From NCBI GenBank assembly GCA_023383705.1, contig JAHDYM010000018.1, positions 1-39,867 of the forward strand: 39,867 bases of DNA. Reading direction: 5' to 3'. The notes below the pieces were generated by a model, which saw only the letters and a program-made list of their open reading frames with translations, searched no databases and was not told the DNA's origin. Each line of letters opens with the position of its first letter. Position 1 is the stretch's first letter. Below are positions 33,065 through 39,867 of the stretch, piece by piece. This stretch comes from Gammaproteobacteria bacterium. GTDB lineage: Bacteria; Pseudomonadota; Gammaproteobacteria; Steroidobacterales; GCA-2729495. The translations under genes were made by a program, and so were the position numbers.

Positions 33065-34174
33065 CTAGCCGGCTTCCAGGCGTACCGCCACGCGCCGGTT
33101 GATGCCTGTCATCAGCGTCCAGGGAATGGTGTTGGCCGCCACCGCCACGTCCTCGACGCTCGGCCCGTCACCCCACAGGACGACGCGGTCACCGATGGCA
33201 GCTCCCGGCACCTCGGTGAGGTCAATGCTGATCATGTCCATCGAAACCCGGCCTACCAGGCTGCCGAAGGCTTTGCCGACACCGACCGGGGTGCCGCTGC
33301 GCGCATGCCAGGGATAGCCATCGGCGTAACCGGCTGCGGCGATTCCAAGCACGCTGTCGCGTGCTGCGATCCAGTGTCCACCGTAGCCCACCCGCTGCCC
33401 TCTCGGCACCCGCTTGACGGAGATGAGCCGTGTCTCGAAGGACATCGCCGGCTGCAAACCAAGCGCTGCAGCCGAATGCGGGCGCAGCGGTGATGCACCG
33501 AACAGCATGATGCCGGGCCTGACCCAGTTGCGCCCGGCACAGGGCAGCTTCTGGCTGGCACCCACGGTATCCGGCCACTGCAGGATTGCCGCCGAATTGG
33601 CGATGCTGATGTCACCGTCCCAGCCCTTCAGCAAGGCGGCGAAGTTCGCGATCTGTGCCGTGGTTGCCGGATCGTCCTGCTCATCGGCACTGGCCAGATG
33701 GGTCATCAGCGTCAGGCCACTGACCGAGCGACACTGGCGCAGGCGGGAAATCGCCGCCGGCACGGCAGGCAGCGGCAGGCCCAGGCGGGCCATGCCGGTA
33801 TCGACCTTCAGCCAGCACCAGACCGGCGTGGCTGCACCGGCGTTCTCGAGCAACTCCAGTTGCTCCGGCGCATGCACCACCACATCGATGGCAAGGTCAG
33901 CCGCGGTACGCAGTTCCCCGGCCGTGATGCAGCCACCCAGTACGACGAGCCGCTTGCGGATACCCGCCTCACGCAGCTGCACGGCCTCTTCGAGGCGGGC
34001 CACGGCGAAGGCATCAGCGGATTCGAGGATGTGCGCGACCGGTACCAGCCCGTGCCCGTAGGCGTTGGCCTTGATGACGGCGAGCACCGGACAGCCCGGT
34101 GCGGCCGCGCGGACTTTCTGCAGGTTATTGCGCAAGGCGGCCGGCCGGATCACCGCGACCGCTGCAGGCGTCAC
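33065..34174 (-). CDS. alr: alanine racemase, biosynthetic
   Basis: 369 residues, PLP-dependent fold-type III enzyme making D-alanine for peptidoglycan. PLP Lys35 in AVIKANAYGHG and the catalytic Tyr264 in RVGYGGHW are present, as are WLKVDTGMARLG and SMDMISIDLT. GTG start overlapping the dnaB stop (GTGA), the usual dnaB-alr arrangement. It converges on the FHA gene with 16 bases between. Confidence 0.96.
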   Translation of the reverse strand: MTPAAVAVIRPAALRNNLQKVRAAAPGCPVLAVIKANAYGHGLVPVAHILESADAFAVARLEEAVQLREAGIRKRLVVLGGCITAGELRTAADLAIDVVVHAPEQLELLENAGAATPVWCWLKVDTGMARLGLPLPAVPAAISRLRQCRSVSGLTLMTHLASADEQDDPATTAQIANFAALLKGWDGDISIANSAAILQWPDTVGASQKLPCAGRNWVRPGIMLFGASPLRPHSAAALGLQPAMSFETRLISVKRVPRGQRVGYGGHWIAARDSVLGIAAAGYADGYPWHARSGTPVGVGKAFGSLVGRVSMDMISIDLTEVPGAAIGDRVVLWGDGPSVEDVAVAANTIPWTLMTGINRRVAVRLEAG

Positions 34175-35553
34175 CGAAACCCCTCGACTTCGGGGGCGTA
34201 ATTCTCGAACTTCGTGAAGCGGCCGAGGAAGGTCAGCGGAAACTCGCCGACGGGTCCGTTTCTCTGCTTCGCGATGTGGATGTCGGCAATCCCCTTGCGC
34301 GGACTGTCGCTGTTGTAGACCTCATCGCGGTAGATGAACAGGATCAGGTCGGCATCCTGCTCGATTGCGCCCGATTCGCGCAGGTCGGACATCACGGGCT
34401 TCTTGTCGGTACGCGTCTCGACACTGCGGTTGAGCTGCGACAGCGCGATGATCGGCACGTTGAGCTCGCGGGCGAGTGCCTTGAGCCCGCGCGATATTTC
34501 CGAAATCTCGGTGGCCCGGTTCTCGGAGGCGCCGGCCACGCGCATCAGCTGCAGATAGTCGACGACGATGAGATCGAGTCCGCGCTCGCGCTGCAGGCGT
34601 CGCGCCCGTGCCCTGACCTCGGTCGGCGTCATGGCCGGCGTGTCATCGATATAGATCGGCGCTTCCTGCATCTGCTGGATCGCGCCGTTGATGCGTGGCC
34701 AGTCGTCGTCGCTGAACCGGCCGTTGCGCAGATGCGACTGATCGACCCGGCCCAGCGAGGAAACCATGCGGAATGCGAGCTGCTCGACCGACATTTCCAT
34801 GCTGAACACGGCAGCCGACTTCCGCGCCCCCAGGGCCGCGTTCTCGGCGATATTGAGCGCGAACGAGGTCTTGCCCATCGACGGACGGCCGGCAATGATG
34901 ATCAGGTCGCCGCCCTGCAGTCCGGCGGTGAATTCATCCAGCTTGGTGAATCCGGTGGGCAGGCCAGTCACTGCACCGGGCGACTGGTGCAGGATGTCGA
35001 GCCGCTCCACCGTGCCGGTCAGGACCTCGCTGAGACGCACGAAGCCGGAACCCCGTCGCTGTCCCCGCTCGGCAATCTCGAATACGCGCCGCTCGGCTTC
35101 ATCCACGAGCTCGCTGATGGGCCGCCCTTCGGGGTGGTAGGCGAGGCCGGCGATATCATTGCCGACTTCGATGAGGCGCCTGAGCAGCGCGCGCTCGCGG
35201 ATGATGCGCGCGTAATTGACGACATTGGCGGCGCTCGGCGTACCCGTGACGAGCTCGCTGAGATAGGCGGTACTGCCGGCGTCGGTCAGCTCGCCGCGCG
35301 AGGCCAGGTGGGCCGACAGGGTGACCGGATCGGCGGGCTGGCCGCGTTCGGACAGCTCCTGGACTGCGGAGAAAATCAGGCGATGATCGGGACGGAAGAA
35401 ATCCGCCGAGCTGACCCGATCGGCAATCCGGTCCCAGCTGCTGTTGTCGAGCATCAGCCCGCCAAGCAGCGCCTGCTCGGCCTGTATGGAACTCGGGGGA
35501 ACCGGCAGTTCTGCCAATGCCCCCGATTCGCGCCGGGGACCAGAAGTCGCCAC
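34171..35553 (-). CDS. dnaB: replicative DNA helicase DnaB
   Basis: 460 residues. N-terminal helical domain about 18-120 (PPSSIQAEQALLGGLML), linker, RecA-like domain with Walker A GRPSMGKTS (222-230), DLIVVDYLQLM Walker B, and the R-finger region FIYRDEVYN. No intein interrupts the P-loop, a common insertion site in DnaB. GTG start with a run of G (AAGGGGGG) a few bases upstream. Lies 29 bases after rplI. Confidence 0.97.
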   Translation of the reverse strand: MATSGPRRESGALAELPVPPSSIQAEQALLGGLMLDNSSWDRIADRVSSADFFRPDHRLIFSAVQELSERGQPADPVTLSAHLASRGELTDAGSTAYLSELVTGTPSAANVVNYARIIRERALLRRLIEVGNDIAGLAYHPEGRPISELVDEAERRVFEIAERGQRRGSGFVRLSEVLTGTVERLDILHQSPGAVTGLPTGFTKLDEFTAGLQGGDLIIIAGRPSMGKTSFALNIAENAALGARKSAAVFSMEMSVEQLAFRMVSSLGRVDQSHLRNGRFSDDDWPRINGAIQQMQEAPIYIDDTPAMTPTEVRARARRLQRERGLDLIVVDYLQLMRVAGASENRATEISEISRGLKALARELNVPIIALSQLNRSVETRTDKKPVMSDLRESGAIEQDADLILFIYRDEVYNSDSPRKGIADIHIAKQRNGPVGEFPLTFLGRFTKFENYAPEVEGFR

Positions 35554-35582
35554 GCCTGCCCCCCTTTTATCGTTGCGCCGTC

Positions 35583-36050
35583 TCAGCCCGACTGTGCTGC
35601 CGTTTCCTCGGCCACCACGCTGATGCGGATCGTCGCATTCACGTCCGAGTGGAAATGCAGCTCGATGGAGTGCTCGCCGAGCGTGCGGATCGGACCATCG
35701 GGCAACCTGACCTCGCTGCGCCGCACGGGCACGCCGGCAGCGGTGCAGGCCTCGGCAATATCGGCCGTACCCAGCGATCCATACAGCTTGCCCTCGGTGC
35801 CGGCCTTGGCAGCCAGCTTGAGTTCCAGCTTCGACACATCGGCCGCACGGGCCTGCGCTGCTGCGAGTTCATCCGCCTGCTTTGCTTCCAGCTCGGCACG
35901 ACGTGCTTCGAAAACAGCGATATTGCCCGGCGTAGCCAGCGTCGCCTTGCCACGGGGGAGCAGGAAATTCCGCCCATAGCCCGAGCGGACCTTGACGCGA
36001 TCACCGATCACACCGAGATTCTCAACCTTCTCCAGCAGAATTACGTCCAT
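35583..36050 (-). CDS. rplI: 50S ribosomal protein L9
   Basis: 155 residues: N-terminal domain [32 protein letters not shown], long connecting helix, and C-terminal domain ([14 protein letters not shown]). Slightly longer than E. coli L9 (149) through its C-terminal tail. Standard position before dnaB. Confidence 0.97.
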   Translation of the reverse strand: MDVILLEKVENLGVIGDRVKVRSGYGRNFLLPRGKATLATPGNIAVFEARRAELEAKQADELAAAQARAADVSKLELKLAAKAGTEGKLYGSLGTADIAEACTAAGVPVRRSEVRLPDGPIRTLGEHSIELHFHSDVNATIRISVVAEETAAQSG

Positions 36051-36096
36051 TGCTTCACTCTCTATCCGTTACGCGTGTCGCGCCGAGGGGCGCGTA

Positions 36097-36981
36097 TTAA
36101 ACCACATTCGTCCTGCTTCGGCGCAGGCTGACCAGATTGTCCAGTATACCGGTGGCCGTCAGCCCGACCAGCAGCAGGCCCGCCAGCGAGGCACTTAACA
36201 TCAGCGGTCCGTACAGCGCGACCGACCAGTATCGTGGCCAGGCGCGGTGGTCGGCGGTCCAGTGGATCACCGCCAGACCCTGCGCGACGAAGCCCGTCGC
36301 CAGCACCAGCAAGACAGCGGTTCCCGCGTCGTCGAGACCGATGGCGATCGCCGCCAGCCCCAGCAGGCCGAGCCCGGTCAGCGCACGCCCCAGCCGCAGT
36401 TGCAGCACCTGCCGACGCCAGGCTGGGCGATCGCCGGACGCTGCCAGCGAGCCGCCGAGCACCAGCGCGATCAGCACGCTCATCAGCGCGCTGGCTCCGA
36501 TCACGCCATACATCAGGGCAGCCAGCCGTCCCAGCCAGTCTGCGGGCAGCCCCTCGCTCTGCGGCAGTCCGGCCGAACGGATCAACTGCTCCAGTACCGG
36601 CAGCCAGTAGCTGCGCGCATCGGGCAGGACCAGGCTGAACACGAATACCGCGAGCACAGCCAGGGCCACCAGTACCTGCACCGCCAGGTCAAACGAACCG
36701 GTGCGCCCCAGCAGGTGGCCGCCGAGCAGCGCCCCTGCCCACATGCTCAGGGCACCGACCACTGCCGAGTCCCAGGGACCGCCGCTGAGCGCCAGCAGCA
36801 ACACCAGGATGCCGAGAGCAGCCAGACAGTCCGTGAGCGCCGTCCGCCAACCCGCCCTCGCCGCAGTCATGGCCACGACCGCGCCGCTCAGCAGGTTGAC
36901 GAGCGGCAGCAGCAAGGTGCCCGCGATCAGGAAAATACGCGTTCGACGATTGCTGCTCAGCCAGCTGGCCAGACGACTCAT
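36097..36981 (-). CDS. multi-pass membrane protein, DUF2232/YybS-like
   Basis: 294 residues with about eight hydrophobic helices, including RIFLIAGTLLLPLVNLLSGAV-like and SALMSVLIALVLGGSLAAS, and a basic C-terminus (LRRSRTNVV). Membrane proteins of the DUF2232 family commonly lie between rpsR and rplI in gammaproteobacteria; function unknown. ATG at 36981 is taken, with a GTG three bases upstream as an alternative. The assignment rests on position and helix pattern more than on motifs. Confidence 0.75.
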   Translation of the reverse strand: MSRLASWLSSNRRTRIFLIAGTLLLPLVNLLSGAVVAMTAARAGWRTALTDCLAALGILVLLLALSGGPWDSAVVGALSMWAGALLGGHLLGRTGSFDLAVQVLVALAVLAVFVFSLVLPDARSYWLPVLEQLIRSAGLPQSEGLPADWLGRLAALMYGVIGASALMSVLIALVLGGSLAASGDRPAWRRQVLQLRLGRALTGLGLLGLAAIAIGLDDAGTAVLLVLATGFVAQGLAVIHWTADHRAWPRYWSVALYGPLMLSASLAGLLLVGLTATGILDNLVSLRRSRTNVV

Positions 36982-37026
36982 CACCGAATCGGCAACTGGT
37001 ACCGGGACCGGTTGCGCGGATCAGTC

Positions 37027-37251
37027 TCAGTGCTTGTCGGTGTAGGGCAGCAGCGCCAGGAAACGGGCCCGCTTCACGGCAGCCGCCAGCTGCCGCTGAT
37101 AGCGCGACTTCGTGCCCGTGATGCGACTCGGGACGATTTTCCCGGTCTCGGTGACATAGGCGCGCAGGGTCTCGAGATCCTTGTAGTCGATCTCCTTGAC
37201 GCCCTCGGCCGTGAACTTGCAGAACTTGCGACGCCGGAAATACTTGCTCAT
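37027..37251 (-). CDS. rpsR: 30S ribosomal protein S18
   Basis: 74 residues, full length ([17 protein letters not shown] start, [29 protein letters not shown] core). Partner of S6 on the 30S platform. No priB gene lies between rpsF and rpsR, unlike E. coli. Confidence 0.97.
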   Translation of the reverse strand: MSKYFRRRKFCKFTAEGVKEIDYKDLETLRAYVTETGKIVPSRITGTKSRYQRQLAAAVKRARFLALLPYTDKH

Positions 37252-37291
37252 CGAACTGTCCTCAAATCAAACCAGATGCCTGCGTGTGCGC

Positions 37292-37726
37292 TCAGTCTGC
37301 GTCAGCAGCCGAGTCAACGTCCGGACCGTCGCCGACGTCGGCATGGCCGGCAGGCACGCGTTCAGCGGAATCATCGCTGCGATCACCACCGGAGCGACCG
37401 GACTCTTCCGCGGCTTTCACCAGCGGCGAGGGCTCGGTAACGGCTTCATCACGCTGCATGACCAGGTGGCGCAGCACGGCATCGCTGAAGCGGAAGGCAC
37501 CGACGAGTTCAGCCAGTGTCTCCTGGCCGCACTCGACGTTCATCAGCAGGTAATGGGCTTTGTGAACCTTGTGTATCGAATGTGCCAGCTGACGCCGGCC
37601 CCAGTCCTCGACACGATGTACGTTGCCACCGCCGGCGGCGACCATGCTGCGATAGCGCTCGAGCATTGCGGCAACCTGCTCGCTCTGGTCAGGATGAACG
37701 AGCACGACAATTTCGTAGTGACGCAT
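37292..37726 (-). CDS. rpsF: 30S ribosomal protein S6
   Basis: 144 residues. [18 protein letters not shown] start and the [18 protein letters not shown] strand are diagnostic. The C-terminal 40 residues are acidic and low-complexity ([20 protein letters not shown]), similar to the tail that RimK extends with glutamate in E. coli. The ATG at 37726 has AAGGAG seven bases upstream. Confidence 0.97.
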   Translation of the reverse strand: MRHYEIVVLVHPDQSEQVAAMLERYRSMVAAGGGNVHRVEDWGRRQLAHSIHKVHKAHYLLMNVECGQETLAELVGAFRFSDAVLRHLVMQRDEAVTEPSPLVKAAEESGRSGGDRSDDSAERVPAGHADVGDGPDVDSAADAD

Positions 37727-37806
37727 GTTGTCTCCTTGTGGATTAAAGCCACCCATCCATGTGGTGTGGCAAGGACCGGTCAGCGCAGCTGCCCGGGCGG
37801 CGCATC

Positions 37807-38568
37807 CTACCGGAGCGGACGGGTGCCCGGCAACCTCGCCGTGCGCTGGCGGACGCACTCGTAGAGGAAAATCCCGGCTGCCACAGCCACATTGAGGCTG
37901 CTGACGGCACCCCGCATGGGCAGGCTGACCAGGTGGTCGCAGGTCTCACGGGTCAGGCGGCGCATGCCCTCGCCCTCCCCGCCCAGCACCAGCGCGGTAC
38001 CGGTGGTCAGGTCCAGTTCGTACAGCGAACCGGTGGCCTCGGCATCGGCACCCACGATCCACAGCCCCTGCTGCTTGATGCCTTCCAGGAAACGGACCAG
38101 GTTGCCCACCTGCGCGATGGCCTGGCTTTCTGCCGCACCGGCGGCCACCTTGCTGACCACGGGGGTCAGATCCACGTTGCGGTTGCGCGCCACGACCACC
38201 AGATCCGCACCCGCCCCGTCCGCTGCGCGCAGGCAGGCGCCAAAATTGCGTGGATCCTGGACCCCGTCGAGCACCAGCACCAGCGGTCGCTCGATCGCGG
38301 CCAGCCGGTCGCGGGCGGCGGCTTCCGACAGGGGCCCCGACTCGCTGGCAGTCGCCGCAACGCCCTGGTGCTTGGCCGTACCGGTCAGTCGCTCGAGCTC
38401 CTCGGCAGGAACACGCCGCACCCGGACGGCCCTGGGCAGGACATCGGCAAGCCGCGCCTCGCGCTCGGCGCCCAGGTCAGCCTGGAGGTAAACACACTCA
38501 ACCGTGTCGGCACGGCCCAGCAACAGCTGCCGGACCGCGTGTATGCCGTAGAGAATCCTCTGCGCCAT
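37807..38568 (-). CDS. rlmB: 23S rRNA (guanosine2251-2'-O)-methyltransferase
   Basis: 253 residues, SpoU-family SPOUT enzyme. N-terminal L30e-like domain (about 1-75), then motif 1 [18 protein letters not shown] (Asn108, Arg114), motif 2 [10 protein letters not shown] and motif 3 [18 protein letters not shown] (Ser224-Leu-Asn226). Methylates the P-loop G2251. ATG at 38568, chosen by the family start [12 protein letters not shown]. 37 bases after rnr. Confidence 0.95.
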   Translation of the reverse strand: MAQRILYGIHAVRQLLLGRADTVECVYLQADLGAEREARLADVLPRAVRVRRVPAEELERLTGTAKHQGVAATASESGPLSEAAARDRLAAIERPLVLVLDGVQDPRNFGACLRAADGAGADLVVVARNRNVDLTPVVSKVAAGAAESQAIAQVGNLVRFLEGIKQQGLWIVGADAEATGSLYELDLTTGTALVLGGEGEGMRRLTRETCDHLVSLPMRGAVSSLNVAVAAGIFLYECVRQRTARLPGTRPLR

Positions 38569-38605
38569 GCCTAGCAACCCATCCGCGAACCGTGCACGGG
38601 AAAAA

Positions 38606-39867
38606 CTAGCGCCGCTGCCGGCCTGGCCTGGCCGCTTTGGCAGCCCGGGCGGGCATTGCCGGCCGGCCGGCCGGCGGCCGTGATCCGGACGGCTGCGAAT
38701 CGAGCGCAAGGTCGATCCTCGCTTCCCCCGGATCGACGCGGACCACGCGCACGCGCAGGTCTTCGCCGAGCATAAAGGTGCGCCCGGTGCGTTCGCCCTT
38801 GAGACCCAGCCCGCCCGGCTCCAGGTGGTAGTAGTCGTTTGGCAGGTTGGAGACATGGATCAGCCCGTCCACGAACAGCTCGCGCAGCATCACGAACAGG
38901 CCGAAGTGGGTGACACCGGTAACCACGCCGTCGACCACCTCGCCAACCCGGTGCTGCATGAACAGGCACTTGCAGCGCGCATCGACATGGCGTGTGGCCT
39001 CGTCGGCGCGCCGCTCCAGCATCGAGGTGTTTTTCCCTAGCTGTTCCATCGCCGGGGCGTCATAGCTGAATGCGCCCGGCTTGCCGCCATCGATCAGGTG
39101 ACCGATGGCCCGGTGCACGAGCAGATCCGGATAGCGGCGGATCGGCGAGGTGAAATGGGTGTAGGCGGACAGGGCCAGGCCAAAGTGCCCGTTGTTCGCC
39201 GGCTGATAGATCGCCTGCGTCATGCTGCGCAATACCGCAGTAGCGAGCATCGGAAAATCCGGCCGGTCCCTCAGCAACTGCAGCCCGCGGTTGATTTCGC
39301 GCGGTCGTGTCCTGGCGGTAGCGGGCAGCGGCACGCCCAGGCCCTGGAACAGCAGCCGCAATTCCTCCAGCTTGTCGCCTTCGGGGCCGTTGTGGACGCG
39401 GTACAGGGTGTTGATACGATGGCGACCCAGATAGCGTGCTGCCTCGACGTTCGCCGCGATCATGCATTCCTCGATCAGGCGATGCGCGTCATTGCGCAAC
39501 CGCGAACGCACGCCGCTGATCGCACCAGACTCGTCGAGTTCGATCTTCGTCTCGGGCAGATCGAGGTCCAGCGCTCCGCGCCGTGCCCGCGCGCTGGCCA
39601 GCGCCGCGTAGACGCCGTAAAGGTTCTCGATCAGCGGACCCAGCCGGCGAATGTGGGCATAGCCCGCGGGATCCGCGCCCCGATGCACAGCATCGACCTG
39701 CTCATAGGTCAGCCGGGCGTGCGAGTGCATCACCGCACGATAGAACTTCGCCCGGATCACCGCCCCCCGCTTGTCGATCTGCATCTCGCAGACCATGCAC
39801 AGGCGGTCGACTTGCGGCTTCAGCGAGCAGAGCTCGTTGGACAGCGCCTCCGGCAACATCGGCACGA
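38606..39867 (-). CDS. rnr: ribonuclease R, 3' two-thirds of the RNB domain onward (5' end outside window)
   Basis: 419 codons visible; the gene runs off the window's right edge, so the N-terminal cold-shock domains and the catalytic Asp cluster of the RNB domain are not seen. Present are MLPEALSNELCSLKPQVDRL, the RNB signature THFTSPIRRYPDLLVHR, a C-terminal S1 domain (GEVVDGVVTGVTHFGLFVML) and a short basic Ala/Pro/Arg tail. RNase R is a 3'-5' exoribonuclease that degrades structured RNA and aids tmRNA-linked decay. The tail is shorter than the Lys-rich tail of the E. coli enzyme. Confidence 0.96.
   Translation of the reverse strand, partial: VPMLPEALSNELCSLKPQVDRLCMVCEMQIDKRGAVIRAKFYRAVMHSHARLTYEQVDAVHRGADPAGYAHIRRLGPLIENLYGVYAALASARARRGALDLDLPETKIELDESGAISGVRSRLRNDAHRLIEECMIAANVEAARYLGRHRINTLYRVHNGPEGDKLEELRLLFQGLGVPLPATARTRPREINRGLQLLRDRPDFPMLATAVLRSMTQAIYQPANNGHFGLALSAYTHFTSPIRRYPDLLVHRAIGHLIDGGKPGAFSYDAPAMEQLGKNTSMLERRADEATRHVDARCKCLFMQHRVGEVVDGVVTGVTHFGLFVMLRELFVDGLIHVSNLPNDYYHLEPGGLGLKGERTGRTFMLGEDLRVRVVRVDPGEARIDLALDSQPSGSRPPAGRPAMPARAAKAARPGRQRR

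Noticed and set aside
33049-33066. Short hairpin between the FHA gene and alr as a terminator
   Set aside because: Only a five-base stem (AGGCC/GGCCT) that runs into the alr stop codon and lacks a T-run; too weak to call.
34099-35979. 626-codon plus-strand frame opposite alr and dnaB
   Set aside because: The opposite strand encodes full-length DnaB, with all motifs; the plus frame has no domain signature and crosses three unrelated genes.
37748-37770. Hairpin before rpsF considered as the S6:S18 autoregulatory mRNA motif
   Set aside because: The stem GCCAC/GTGGC with a bulged A is plausible, but the CCG trinucleotide expected in the S6:S18 site is absent from it, so the match is not convincing.
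38660-38680. GGCC tandem repeat near the 3' end of rnr
   Set aside because: It encodes a Pro/Ala/Gly/Arg-rich tail of RNase R; a low-complexity coding stretch rather than a separate element.

Overview
The window is a dense, high-GC (low-to-mid 60s % by eye) chromosomal segment of a Gram-negative bacterium. The gene orders dapA/gcvR/bcp, rpsP-rimM-trmD-rplS next to ffh, and rnr-rlmB-rpsF-rpsR-rplI-dnaB-alr, together with a full Mla pathway, BepA and CorB, point to a gammaproteobacterium. The SufU/SufT-type SUF operon and the TatT-containing TRAP transporter would suit a Steroidobacterales/Woeseiales/Chromatiales-like lineage better than an enteric one; that placement is inference. No insertion sequence, prophage or CRISPR array is visible, and no gene-free stretch exceeds about 170 bases.

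Layout. 1-1285 (minus): 5' half of a tRNA-Ser(GGA), a very short BamC-like lipoprotein, and dapA. 1431-4685 (plus): gcvR, bcp, bepA and mlaA, the last three tightly coupled. 4687-7740 (minus): mlaFEDCB, meeting mlaA tail to tail, so all six Mla genes lie together. 7876-14679 (plus): sufR-sufB-sufC-sufD-sufS-sufU-sufT followed by a sixA-type phosphatase, with an IscR-type palindrome on the sufR start. 14730-15616 (minus): a small three-helix membrane protein and an AbrB-antitoxin/PIN-toxin pair. 15728-22566 (minus): sppA, a secreted sorbosone/glucose-type dehydrogenase, and a TatT-associated TRAP transporter (dctM, dctQ, dctP, tatT) that directly follows rplS. 22584-26094 (minus): rplS, trmD, rimM, rpsP, ffh. 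26257-27537 (plus): corB-like CBS protein. 27547-28911 (minus): radA. 29025-33048 (plus): a CHASE2 receptor Ser/Thr kinase, a PP2C phosphatase and an FHA protein. 33065-39867 (minus): alr, dnaB, rplI, a multi-pass membrane protein, rpsR, rpsF, rlmB and the 3' two-thirds of rnr.

How the genes work together. BamC-like lipoprotein, BepA and MlaA-F all serve outer-membrane protein and lipid homeostasis. The SUF operon is a complete Fe-S assembly line (desulfurase, scaffold, BCD complex, SufT) under its own Fe-S-sensing repressor. The TRAP genes form a binding protein, two membrane subunits and a lipoprotein TPR trimer-type partner; the binding protein lacks the carboxylate-clamping Arg, so its ligand is probably not a simple carboxylate. 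The kinase/phosphatase/FHA trio is a self-contained phospho-threonine circuit without adjacent type VI secretion genes. The least explained parts are the BamD-lasso-only BamC, the TRAP system attached to a ribosomal operon, and the kinase cassette.
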